The notes under the pieces are model-generated. The model was given only the letters and a program-made list of their open reading frames with translations, had not been told where the DNA came from and ran no database searches. Made by a program: the position numbers and the translations under genes. DNA of 35,969 bases, from assembly GCF_000817815.1 (NCBI RefSeq), contig NZ_JPRD01000026.1:1-35969 (forward strand). Direction: 5' to 3'. The stretch is from Vibrio owensii CAIM 1854 = LMG 25443 (GTDB taxonomy: Bacteria; Pseudomonadota; Gammaproteobacteria; Enterobacterales; Vibrionaceae). Below, one piece after another: positions 10,080 through 17,804 of the stretch; positions within the stretch are counted from its first letter, which is position 1, and each line of letters begins with the position of its first letter.

Positions 10080-10360
10080 AGGGTCTGTTGACCTTTAGAG
10101 CTTATTTTTGCAGCTGTTTGTGGGTTCTCACTATTCAATCAAAAAAAGAAAAAAGTTTGAAATGCAGCCACTCAGTACAGGAAGGCCACAAAGCTGCCCA
10201 AGGGTTCGAGCTGGGCGCCCCCACTAAAAGCGCTTTACTCTTTGTTGATAGGTCATTGCTTAGAGTGACTAAGCGGCTAACAACTAGCCGTCCGCCTATC
10301 GTCGCGATTAAAACGCTTTTATCTCGAACAAAATTTAACCGCAAAAGGTAAACAGACCCT
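10080..10360. repeat. MITE-like element with ~17 bp terminal inverted repeats
   Basis: The segment begins AGGGTCTGTTGACCTTT and ends with the inverse of AGGGTCTGTTTACCTTT, one mismatch in 17. The 281-base interior has no transposase gene, only short open frames, and contains hairpins such as CGGCTA-5 bases-TAGCCG near 10273. It occupies almost the whole gap between dinF and the methyltransferase gene. No convincing target duplication was found at the borders (flanks end CTAA and begin CGTG). I recall related translated fragments annotated as hypothetical proteins in other vibrios, which fits a dispersed non-autonomous repeat, but copy number cannot be checked here. Confidence 0.7.
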
Positions 10361-10373
10361 CGTGCCTAGCCAA

Positions 10374-11168
10374 TTACCACTTGATGTGAACGAGAACTGG
10401 CGTGAGGCGATGCTTCAACATTGGGATCTTATTCAACCAACGTTGCCATGCTTTCCAACGTGAGCAGAATCGGCCGAATGGCGAGAAGGCTTTGACCCAT
10501 TGTGCCCATGGCAGCCAATGCAGTACTTGTTGTGCTGGAGCTTCAAAACCATGTGCGTACGTGTCTGAACCGAGCTTCTGACCCCATTTACTTTCGGTTA
10601 AGTCACCTGCTAGTACCATGCACACTTCTGCCGATACAAAATGACGACCCAGAGTTTGGATGAAAGTCGCAACGCGCGATTCATCACAATCGAGTAAAGC
10701 CATCTCACACAAAATCAATACTGGTGCTTTTTCTGGAATGCGTAATTCATCTAACCAACCCATGTCTTCTACGCTGCCGCAACGATGCTCGTAGCGTTCG
10801 TTTTTATGAAACAATCGCTGACGCCAAACCAGATTCTCGGTGACATCCAGTTCAATCCAGTGACAACGACCATTGTCCAAACGGTAGAAACGCGTATCTA
10901 AGCCCGCACCAACGTTAATGATCCAAGCGTCTGAGTGTTGTTGAAGAAAGTGACTGACCTGCTGATCGCACAGCTGAGTCAAAGTCACGTGCAGCAGCTG
11001 CTTCTGATCGACGTCGCCACTGATGCAATCTGGTGCCATCTTGCAGCTCAAGCACGCTTTTGCAGCGATCGGATCGTACACCAAGCCGTTATCGACCAAG
11101 CTTTCGCGGCTGCGCAAAAACAACGGTTTCAACAGATGATTAGGTACGTGATGTTGAGGCTTGGACAT
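10374..11168 (-). CDS. class I SAM-dependent methyltransferase, leucine carboxyl methyltransferase (LCM) family
   Basis: 264 aa. The SAM-binding loop INVGAGLDTRFYRLD (about residues 85-99) and the following acidic strand WIELDV are the signature of the LCM / PPM1-like family. The bacterial members are small-molecule or polyketide-linked O-methyltransferases of mostly unknown substrate. The start ATG at 11168 has AAGGA with good spacing; the ATG at 11174 sits too close to it. The segment CLSCKMAPDC (about 40-49) is cysteine-rich and could bind metal (inference). It lies between lexA and the MITE on the same strand as lexA and dinF, beyond the lexA terminator. Confidence 0.8.
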   Translation of the reverse strand: MSKPQHHVPNHLLKPLFLRSRESLVDNGLVYDPIAAKACLSCKMAPDCISGDVDQKQLLHVTLTQLCDQQVSHFLQQHSDAWIINVGAGLDTRFYRLDNGRCHWIELDVTENLVWRQRLFHKNERYEHRCGSVEDMGWLDELRIPEKAPVLILCEMALLDCDESRVATFIQTLGRHFVSAEVCMVLAGDLTESKWGQKLGSDTYAHGFEAPAQQVLHWLPWAQWVKAFSPFGRFCSRWKAWQRWLNKIPMLKHRLTPVLVHIKW

Positions 11169-11352
11169 GGGCATTTCCTTGCGCCGAAAAGAAAATGGTT
11201 AAATGGAATTAGATGATAATAAATCTCAATATCACTTGCAAGTTTTAACGCAACAACCAAACGCTCTGAATCAGGCCGAGCGTAACTATGCTCGGAAGAA
11301 AAGAAATATGCTTTGAAGACAATAAAAATGGAATAGAAAGTGCAGAAAACAC

Positions 11353-11377
11353 AAAGCCCAGCAGAACGCTGGGCTTT
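11353..11377 (-). terminator. terminator downstream of lexA
   Basis: Perfect 10-bp stem AAAGCCCAGC/GCTGGGCTTT with a 5-base loop, 24 bases after the lexA stop, followed on the minus strand by a T-rich tract (TTTGTGTTTTC). Confidence 0.85.
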
Positions 11378-11400
11378 ATTAGAATGCTTGAGGTAAAAAC

Positions 11401-12021
11401 CTACATCCAGTCGGTGTTACGGATGATGCCAACCGCCAGACCTTCAATCGTCAGATGTTGCGACGTTAGGTCAACTTGGATTGGTGAAAACTCTTCGTTC
11501 TCTGCATGCAGCAGAACCGTAGAACCTTTGCGCTCTAGACGCTTCACCGTCACATCATCATCAACACGTGCAACCACAACTTGACCGTCGCGCACGTCTT
11601 GGGTTTTGTGCACAGCCAGCAAGTCGCCGTCCATAATACCGATGTCTTTCATACTTTCGCCGTTTACGCGAAGTAGGAAGTCTGCTTTTGGTTTGAACAT
11701 AGCAGGATCCACTTGGTAGTGAGACTCCACATGCTCTTGAGCCAGAATCGGCTCACCAGCAGCAACTTGACCAATCAAAGGCAGACCTTGATCGTCGTTT
11801 GCCGCATCTTCAAGTAGGATTCGGATCCCGCGAGATGCGCCTGGAATAATTTCAATCGCTTGTTTACGAGCAAGCGCTTTTAGGTGTTCTTCTGCGGCAT
11901 TCGCAGAGCGGAAGCCAAGCTCACGCGCAATCTCTGCACGAGTTGGTGGCATTCCGGTGTCTTCGATTTTGCTTTTAATCAAATCGAAGACTTGTTGTTG
12001 GCGTGGCGTTAACGGCTTCAT
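11401..12021 (-). CDS. lexA: SOS response repressor LexA
   Basis: 206 aa repressor-protease controlling DNA-damage genes. The N-terminal winged helix (about residues 1-70) contains [23 protein letters not shown]. The C-terminal S24 peptidase domain shows the self-cleavage site Ala88-Gly89 in QVAAGEP and the Ser123/Lys160 dyad in NGESMKD and VTVKR. Length and motifs are those of a fully functional LexA. Its promoter carries two SOS boxes for autoregulation. A 13.7 kb transposon has landed 89 bases upstream of its start codon without touching the promoter. Confidence 0.98.
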   Translation of the reverse strand: MKPLTPRQQQVFDLIKSKIEDTGMPPTRAEIARELGFRSANAAEEHLKALARKQAIEIIPGASRGIRILLEDAANDDQGLPLIGQVAAGEPILAQEHVESHYQVDPAMFKPKADFLLRVNGESMKDIGIMDGDLLAVHKTQDVRDGQVVVARVDDDVTVKRLERKGSTVLLHAENEEFSPIQVDLTSQHLTIEGLAVGIIRNTDWM

Positions 12022-12028
12022 ATGTCAC

Positions 12029-12082
12029 CTGTCTTTTTATACAGTTAACTGTGAGTATATCCAGTAAATGGACAAATGAAAA
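12029..12082 (-). promoter_or_regulatory. lexA promoter with two LexA (SOS) boxes
   Basis: Two boxes of the form CTG-N10-CAG are present, at 12029-12044 (spacer TCTTTTTATA) and 12049-12064 (spacer TGAGTATATC), 20 bases apart as in E. coli lexA. On the minus strand a -10 TATACT (12054-12059) lies within the second box and a -35-like TTTTCA (12077-12082) is spaced 17 bases away. The arrangement indicates strong autorepression. Confidence 0.92.
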
Positions 12083-12105
12083 CCCAATTGGTTGTTTTTT
12101 AATTT

Positions 12106-12110
12106 ATTTG
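12106..12110. repeat. left copy of ATTTG direct repeat (probable target duplication)
   Basis: ATTTG immediately precedes the left end TGTAGGCA. The same five bases occur at 25839-25843, directly at the right junction, overlapping by one base the terminal A of the right-end ...CCTACA. Tn7-like elements make 5-bp duplications. The one-base offset means either the terminal base changed or only TTTG is duplicated outside a TGT...ACA element. Confidence 0.7.
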
Positions 12111-12425
12111 TGTAGGCAAGAGTTTCATTGGAACTTTTTCCATTAAGTTGAAACTCAACTCCACAGCAAATTTATATAGTCAGCAGTTCACATTTCGCTT
12201 GCTAGGAGCACAAATGAGTACTCGAAATGTTCCTAAATATGCAGATAGGCAATACAAGCTATTAGTGCTCAAAACATAAGAAAAATGATTAACAACACTC
12301 AAAATGGTAGTTATAGCATTGTTTAATAAGGCATAATGCTAGACTATCTTGGTTACTAGCTTTGGAGGAGAGACTCCTCTTGTTGCTGACTAACCCTATT
12401 TTTTATCTCTTTTGAGTCCAGTTAA
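12111..12425. repeat. transposon left end and noncoding leader of the AAA-TOPRIM gene
   Basis: It begins with TGTAGGCAAGAGTTTCATTG. A TnsB-site-like block TTTTTCCATTAAG at 12135-12147 resembles the inverse of the CTTAACTGGAAAAA blocks of the right end. The remainder is A/T-rich and noncoding. A perfect hairpin GAGGAG-AGA-CTCCTC lies at 12365-12379, 46 bases before the ATG, and a -10-like CATAAT lies near 12333. The hairpin may be a weak terminator shielding the gene from outside transcription, or a leader control element (inference). Confidence 0.7.
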
Positions 12426-13979
12426 ATGATTATAGAAAAGCTCCATATTGAAAAATTCCGAGGTTTCAAAAATTCTACTTTTACATTGGGCGAGTATGTA
12501 ACCTTAATCGCGGGTCAAAACGGGACTCAAAAAAGCACTTTGCTTGGAATGATTTCACAACCTTTTACAATAACAGACAAAGAAAATCCTCTTTACGGTG
12601 AAAAGCCGCTATCAGGGGATAGTTTCCGTTCTGGATTTAGAGATAAATTTCGGCTATCGCCTACCTTTGATCTTCCCAAAGAGCACGAGTGGACTATTTA
12701 TTTAAAGGGAGAAGATGATCCCTTCACGGTGCAAAGTATGTTGAGGGATAAGAAAAGTAATCAAATCCGTTTTTGGAAGAAATCAAACAGACAAGCAGGC
12801 AGTGGGTACATTCAAATACCTGTTATCTATCTGAGCCTAAAACGTTTAATACCACTTGGCGAAGAAGACGAAAAGAAAACGTCTACAAGTAGCACCGTAG
12901 CCCTAACAGCGGATGAAGTAGTTTGGTTCTCGAACCATTACAAAAAAATAATGATAAACCAAACAGAGCAGCTATCATCGGTTGATTACGTAAACAGCCC
13001 TAATAAAGATACTCTTGCCGTCACTACGCAGGATTATGACTGGAATACAAACTCGGCTGGCCAAGACAACATTGGTAAGATTTTGTTGGCAATTCTTTCA
13101 TTTAAAAGGCTAAAAGAAAAGTATCCACAAGCTTATAAAGGTGGGTTATTAGCTATAGATGAAATAGATGCAACACTGTACCCAGGGTCTCAAGTAAAAC
13201 TCCTAGAAGAGTTTGGTACATTCTGCAAAGACCTTAAGATCCAACTTGTAGCGACTACACATTCATTACAGCTTTTGGAAAAGGCAGATAAACTAAAGAA
13301 ATCTAGAACAAAACTCTACAACACCGTATATCTCAAGAGACAAGATAAACAAATTTTGATCGATGATACGCTGGAATATGAAAGGATCGTACACAACTTA
13401 AATGTTTCTTTAGGTGGCAAACCACAACCAAAACCAAAAATCACGGTTTTTACTGAAGATCCAGAGTGTATTCATTTTACTAAAGCCTTACTCGGAAACA
13501 AATTTAAACTAGACTTTTCTAAGGTTAGCTTAGGCTGTAAGAACTATATCCACATGGCCACTCGTAAAGTCCCAAGTTTTATTTTCCCTAACTCTATCAT
13601 TGTATTAGATGGTGATGCAGAGGAAAGCCTGAGGAACAAGCGATTAAAAAACTTTATTACACTACCAGGCACGTTAAATCCGGAAGGGATGCTCGCAACT
13701 TATCTACATTCGTTAGCAGATGCGGACTCATTCTGGAGTTCAAAACTTCCAGATTACACCAAGCAAGTTTGCTTCCGCGACTTTCCATTAGAAGTCATTC
13801 TATCTGATCGGAGCCAAGCAAAACGTTGGTACAATCAGCAACTTGAAACTGGTGCGTGGGGACAAAGAGCAAGCCACCTATTTAAAAGCTACTTACCAAC
13901 AATATTGGAGGAGAAAGAGCTGTTCATAGAGAAATTTGAGAAAATATATCAAGATATTGAAAAGGCCAAAGCACTATAA
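12426..13979 (+). CDS. AAA/ABC-type ATPase with C-terminal TOPRIM-like nuclease domain (OLD-like, defence candidate)
   Basis: 517 aa. The N-terminal SMC/ABC-type ATPase begins IIEKLHIEKFRGF. Walker A is the unusual GQNGTQKST (residues 30-38), with Gln replacing the usual glycine before Lys. A signature-like SAGQDN is at about 210-215, Walker B LLAIDEID at 241-248, and the switch histidine in ATTHS at 276-280. The C-terminal part has TOPRIM hallmarks: Glu344 in VFTEDPE and the Asp395/Asp397 pair in IVLDGDAE, followed by LPGTLNPEGMLATYL, a pattern common in AAA-TOPRIM proteins. The architecture is that of OLD family nucleases and of the ATPase subunits of several phage-defence systems. It is the leftmost cargo gene, convergent with the NurA-like gene with 41 bases between stops. 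Whether it works with that operon or alone is unknown. Confidence 0.75.
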   Translation: MIIEKLHIEKFRGFKNSTFTLGEYVTLIAGQNGTQKSTLLGMISQPFTITDKENPLYGEKPLSGDSFRSGFRDKFRLSPTFDLPKEHEWTIYLKGEDDPFTVQSMLRDKKSNQIRFWKKSNRQAGSGYIQIPVIYLSLKRLIPLGEEDEKKTSTSSTVALTADEVVWFSNHYKKIMINQTEQLSSVDYVNSPNKDTLAVTTQDYDWNTNSAGQDNIGKILLAILSFKRLKEKYPQAYKGGLLAIDEIDATLYPGSQVKLLEEFGTFCKDLKIQLVATTHSLQLLEKADKLKKSRTKLYNTVYLKRQDKQILIDDTLEYERIVHNLNVSLGGKPQPKPKITVFTEDPECIHFTKALLGNKFKLDFSKVSLGCKNYIHMATRKVPSFIFPNSIIVLDGDAEESLRNKRLKNFITLPGTLNPEGMLATYLHSLADADSFWSSKLPDYTKQVCFRDFPLEVILSDRSQAKRWYNQQLETGAWGQRASHLFKSYLPTILEEKELFIEKFEKIYQDIEKAKAL

Positions 13980-14020
13980 AGTGCTTCAACCTTCTTTTGA
14001 GCCAGAGTCGTTCTGAAATA

Positions 14021-15496
14021 TCAGGCGCCTCTGCTTGTTTCAAAGGCCACTCGCGTAGCCACATCTAAAACTTTCCCGCCAGGTACTCTGCTGATAGACG
14101 CATTCCTATGAGCCATTATTACCGGGACTAAAGAGCCTTCATACAGGTCAGACTCGAAAATTTGTACCATTTTGAACACTCGGTCTAAATCTTGATAGTT
14201 TTCTGGAATGCATTTCTCTTTCTTAAATACTTCTGAAGGAGATTTGTTTCCAAAGGCATAAGGTATCCCTAGGGCAAAAACGTTGCCTTTAGGAGAATGA
14301 TAGATTAGATCCTGACCAAAATATGTTTCATTTCCAAAGTTTGAATTTTCATCCACCGGAGACAAATATGAGTTTCTATAATTATCGTCAACAAATCGAT
14401 AGGCGTTTCTTGGTAAATGTCTAGCAATCAACTGGCAATGTTCCGCTAAAACGCCCTGCTTCTGTATCCCTATAATAAGTATTGGTTGCAATCCATTCTT
14501 TATAAGCTTCTTATTGGCCCACCATATGAGATACTGCATTGGTCTACTAATCCATGCTGGTTGCCCAAATAGAGCAAGAGGTCCGTCAATAAAGAAACAT
14601 ACATCTGACAAAGTTCCTATGTAATCTCCTTTAAGGCAATTTATGATTGTGTGTGCAATCAAAAGCATTTCAGACACATTCATTATTCTGCTCAAACCAC
14701 CAGACAAGCCACCATGATCTGTGACAGTTTCATACAACCTTAGTCCATCAGATGAGTAGACACTTTCACCACACTCTGGACATATCGTTTGTTTATCTGA
14801 CTTAGAAATAACAAAGCCTTTAAGCTTTTTTGCGACCTCTGGATAATCCCTACAAACTGGCTGATAATCACAATTGGGGCATTTGCTTACGATAATATAT
14901 CGAGAGCCATTTAGCTTAAACCCTTGTTTTCCAGACACTTTATTGTCATCAACGCCAATTCCATCGGACTGAAAACAAGCCAATTGGTACAAAGTATCAA
15001 GTAATGTTCCTGCCTGTGGAAGCTTTGTACTTGGGCTATCCAGCTCTTCAAACAACCTGAGCCGGAAGCCATTGACAACCGAATTAGATCCTTTATACCG
15101 AAGATTGGAGCTAGGTAAACACATCGTAAGAGCTTTTGTGTCTTGTTCTAGCTCGCTTTTCTTAAAAGGGTCGATGTATCTAGTAGGCGAGTCACTGAGG
15201 CTCAAGTATTTAGTCAGATTAATCAATAGAGATGCTATTTTGACATACCCAACTTTTGTTGAAGGCAACTTTTCATTCATGCATGCTTCATAAAAACTCC
15301 CATCGCTCGCATGAACATATTTAGGCAAAGCACCAGTATATGCATTAGCAATGATGAAGTTAGATGCAATTTGTTTGGCAGCCTCAGTCGAGGGTTCCTT
15401 CAGATAGTCACTCTGCGCAACTAAAGCTTTGAAGTCGGGATTCTTGAGGAATTCGGCCTGAGCATGCTTACCTGCTCCTTGATTTGTAAATGGCAT
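14021..15496 (-). CDS. NurA-like 5'-3' nuclease with inserted zinc ribbon
   Basis: 491 aa. The NurA nuclease core is recognised by a first catalytic motif ASDGSFYEA (Asp65), a central FFIDGPLALFG (Asp304), IGIQKQG (Lys346), and a C-terminal AHRNASISR motif (His463). In archaea NurA works with the HerA translocase to resect DNA ends, and the gene here starts two bases after the HerA-like gene's stop, which strongly supports a physical pair. A zinc-ribbon-like insertion, CPNC (206-209) and CPEC (239-242), interrupts the core; this is not part of the classical archaeal enzyme and could bind DNA. The length is somewhat greater than the archaeal proteins. Function as phage-defence nuclease is inferred from context. 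Confidence 0.8.
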   Translation of the reverse strand: MPFTNQGAGKHAQAEFLKNPDFKALVAQSDYLKEPSTEAAKQIASNFIIANAYTGALPKYVHASDGSFYEACMNEKLPSTKVGYVKIASLLINLTKYLSLSDSPTRYIDPFKKSELEQDTKALTMCLPSSNLRYKGSNSVVNGFRLRLFEELDSPSTKLPQAGTLLDTLYQLACFQSDGIGVDDNKVSGKQGFKLNGSRYIIVSKCPNCDYQPVCRDYPEVAKKLKGFVISKSDKQTICPECGESVYSSDGLRLYETVTDHGGLSGGLSRIMNVSEMLLIAHTIINCLKGDYIGTLSDVCFFIDGPLALFGQPAWISRPMQYLIWWANKKLIKNGLQPILIIGIQKQGVLAEHCQLIARHLPRNAYRFVDDNYRNSYLSPVDENSNFGNETYFGQDLIYHSPKGNVFALGIPYAFGNKSPSEVFKKEKCIPENYQDLDRVFKMVQIFESDLYEGSLVPVIMAHRNASISRVPGGKVLDVATRVAFETSRGA

Positions 15497-15498
15497 GC

Positions 15499-17727
15499 TC
15501 AGTCCTCCAGCATATCGCTAAAGAACTTTTCATCACTGTCTACCAGCGAATTTTCTGCATCTATTTTACCACTTTCGCCCCCCTTCAACTGCTGCTTGAG
15601 GTGCTCGGGAGAAAAAAGGTCAATTTGTGTCGGAATTACGTATGGTGACGAAAGGGTTTTTACCCTAGCAAAGCCTACATCTTGGGCTCTTTTTAGTGAA
15701 AGAGTGAAATCTGAAAAGTCATAGAATTTCCCAAGAACTCGTAGTTCATCATCATTGTTCAAATGCGTAACTATCCAGTTCTCAGTATTTGCCATTATAT
15801 TAGATTGAATTGAGGATGGCTCTTGAGTGGCGTACACTAAAGCAATATTTGCTTTTGCCCCTTCTTTCGCAATTCTGGGCCAGGTTTCATCAGGTTCAGC
15901 GTTCTTACCTATCAAGTTATGAGCTTCTTCGACGTACAAAACAATATTTGGGCATTGCTCACCAGCATGAAAAGTACCCATTGATTTATCAAATATGCTT
16001 CTTGAAATACGCTCAGCTAAAGATTCTCGAATACTAGATTTACCCACGGATAAATCAATTATGACAATTTTACCTGCAACTAGTAATTCATAAATGTCAC
16101 TAGCGACATCTTCTGCCCCATGAATACTATGAAATTCTGCAACTGGATTTAGATAAACACGGCTCTTTATAAAGCCTCCGTTATCACCTTTACTTTGAAG
16201 GAGGTTTACAATAGATTTTAGTTCTTCATCAAACCAAGGGTCTGAAGAAGCATCTCTTTGTAATTTGCTCCAAAAGCCTGTTTTCCTCTCATCAGGATCG
16301 AACTCTTTACGAATAATCCTATCCGCATCTCTAGCATCAGAAAGAAATTTCTTAGCCTTCTTCCATTCTACTGGTTTGGATAAATCACCGTAGTATTCTT
16401 TAGCTAAATCAATCAATTCTGGTTGCGTTAGTTTTTTACCCTCAGCATGATCATCAATGTAACTTTTCTGAGTGGTGACTAATACCTGACGCATGATCGA
16501 GCTAGCTGGTTTTATACTGATTTTTAGATCACTTGGTGTTTGAAAGCCAGTGCTAGCCATCAGAACCTTAAATGCCTCAATCCTTCTCTCTCTCCTAGAT
16601 TTTTCACTCGGGTCTTCAAGCTCTGAGGATTCTAGAGACATCCCTGACAAAGTTGAAATATCAGCAGCTAAATTAGAATATTGCTTCAGCTCTTCTTGTA
16701 TTATGTTTAAGCCGATTTGAGGGTGTTCAAAGAAATTGTTTCGCAGGTCTTTGAAGCTTTCTTTTGGGGGCTTGGTGGCTCGATAACAAACAACATTATC
16801 TTGAAATATATCAGCTATTGATGAACCGTCATCCTGAGAGTTCGCATTTGCATACTCACCATTGATATCAAAGATACACTGACCAATTCTGACTTTGTTC
16901 TTCACTCCAGTTAAAGCAACAGAAGAAGATAGTGTTTTCACCATATTTGATTTACCCGTTCGGGTCATACCAAAAACACCAGTTCTACGTGACAGAAAGT
17001 CGATAGGATTGACACCCACCTTCACAAGAGCATTATGGTTCTCTCTATGCAGTCGATCTGTCGATGTATATCGAACCGTACCCAGATCAAATGGTAAAGG
17101 TGGTGTGTCTGATTGGAAACCTAATTGCTCAGCTTTTTTTAAAGCTTGTGTTTTTCTAATAGGATCTACGAAGTTGACTATAGTTTCTAAAGCTTCTGAT
17201 GTTGGTTTATATACCCTTAAATGTGAAGCTGAGGCGAAGTTTTCAATATCGGCACCTAAGTTGAGAACGCCGTTTTTTAAATAGAATGAACCTATAACCC
17301 GACACTTAAGAGCTCCAAACTGTAGCTCGGTATGAGTGAAGTGATCAAAGCCATCGTATTCATCAAAGTCAAAACTATCGCTACCCTTTCTTTTTGCCCT
17401 TTCTACTTGAGTCCTTTTCGTATAGCTATCGATCATTGCATCCAACTTAGCTCGATCAATCGACATTTCAGAGGGGCCCATAACTCTCAGCAATATGACT
17501 TCTCGATCTATTTTAGGCGTCTCTGCATAGTTTCCGGCATAAAAGGCTGATGCGACAAGGAAACTGTTCATTGGGATGCCTGCAACAGATTCTTTCCAGA
17601 AATCATTCGATAAGAAAACTGCTTCTTCGAAATTAATAGAAAGCATGAACCCTACATGGTTCTCAACATCTACTAGCTTTGTCAGGGGGTTAGAGTTCGT
17701 AATTGAGTTATGATGCAATGCTGACAT
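15499..17727 (-). CDS. HerA-like hexameric DNA translocase (DUF87, FtsK-HerA superfamily)
   Basis: 742 aa. The RecA-like motor domain shows Walker A GMTRTGKS (residues 253-260), Walker B ending LYVEEAHN (Glu600-Glu601), and the sensor segment YATQEPSSIQSNIM (about 632-645), all typical of HerA. The N-terminal 200 residues would carry the HAS-barrel that contacts the nuclease partner. A roughly 300-residue helical insertion between the Walker motifs makes it longer than archaeal HerA. HerA pumps DNA through its ring to feed the partner nuclease, here the adjacent NurA-like protein; other HerA proteins pair with SIR2 or DUF4297 effectors in anti-phage systems. It starts 77 bases after the methylase stop. 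Its ribosome site AGAGAGG and ATG overlap one arm of a 10-bp inverted repeat. Confidence 0.85.
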   Translation of the reverse strand: MSALHHNSITNSNPLTKLVDVENHVGFMLSINFEEAVFLSNDFWKESVAGIPMNSFLVASAFYAGNYAETPKIDREVILLRVMGPSEMSIDRAKLDAMIDSYTKRTQVERAKRKGSDSFDFDEYDGFDHFTHTELQFGALKCRVIGSFYLKNGVLNLGADIENFASASHLRVYKPTSEALETIVNFVDPIRKTQALKKAEQLGFQSDTPPLPFDLGTVRYTSTDRLHRENHNALVKVGVNPIDFLSRRTGVFGMTRTGKSNMVKTLSSSVALTGVKNKVRIGQCIFDINGEYANANSQDDGSSIADIFQDNVVCYRATKPPKESFKDLRNNFFEHPQIGLNIIQEELKQYSNLAADISTLSGMSLESSELEDPSEKSRRERRIEAFKVLMASTGFQTPSDLKISIKPASSIMRQVLVTTQKSYIDDHAEGKKLTQPELIDLAKEYYGDLSKPVEWKKAKKFLSDARDADRIIRKEFDPDERKTGFWSKLQRDASSDPWFDEELKSIVNLLQSKGDNGGFIKSRVYLNPVAEFHSIHGAEDVASDIYELLVAGKIVIIDLSVGKSSIRESLAERISRSIFDKSMGTFHAGEQCPNIVLYVEEAHNLIGKNAEPDETWPRIAKEGAKANIALVYATQEPSSIQSNIMANTENWIVTHLNNDDELRVLGKFYDFSDFTLSLKRAQDVGFARVKTLSSPYVIPTQIDLFSPEHLKQQLKGGESGKIDAENSLVDSDEKFFSDMLED

Positions 17728-17789
17728 TAAAGCCTCTCTGAAAAATCATCAAAGAGTACAATATACATAGACAATCAAAGCTTTAATGT
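17724..17789 (-). promoter_or_regulatory. 10-bp inverted repeat spanning the herA start codon
   Basis: ACATTAAAGC at 17724-17733 and its exact complement GCTTTAATGT at 17780-17789 are separated by 46 bases in the dam–herA gap. On the mRNA the 3' arm contains the herA ATG itself, next to the ribosome site, so pairing could sequester translation start. A protein-binding operator is the alternative. Confidence 0.45.
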
Positions 17790-17804
17790 GCACTGCGCCC
17801 AGTT

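Noticed and set aside
10031..10351. Open frames of 106 (+) and 69 (-, 10135-10344) codons
   Set aside because: Both are contained in or overlap the inverted-repeat MITE-like element and have no protein features; they are probably by-products of the repeat.
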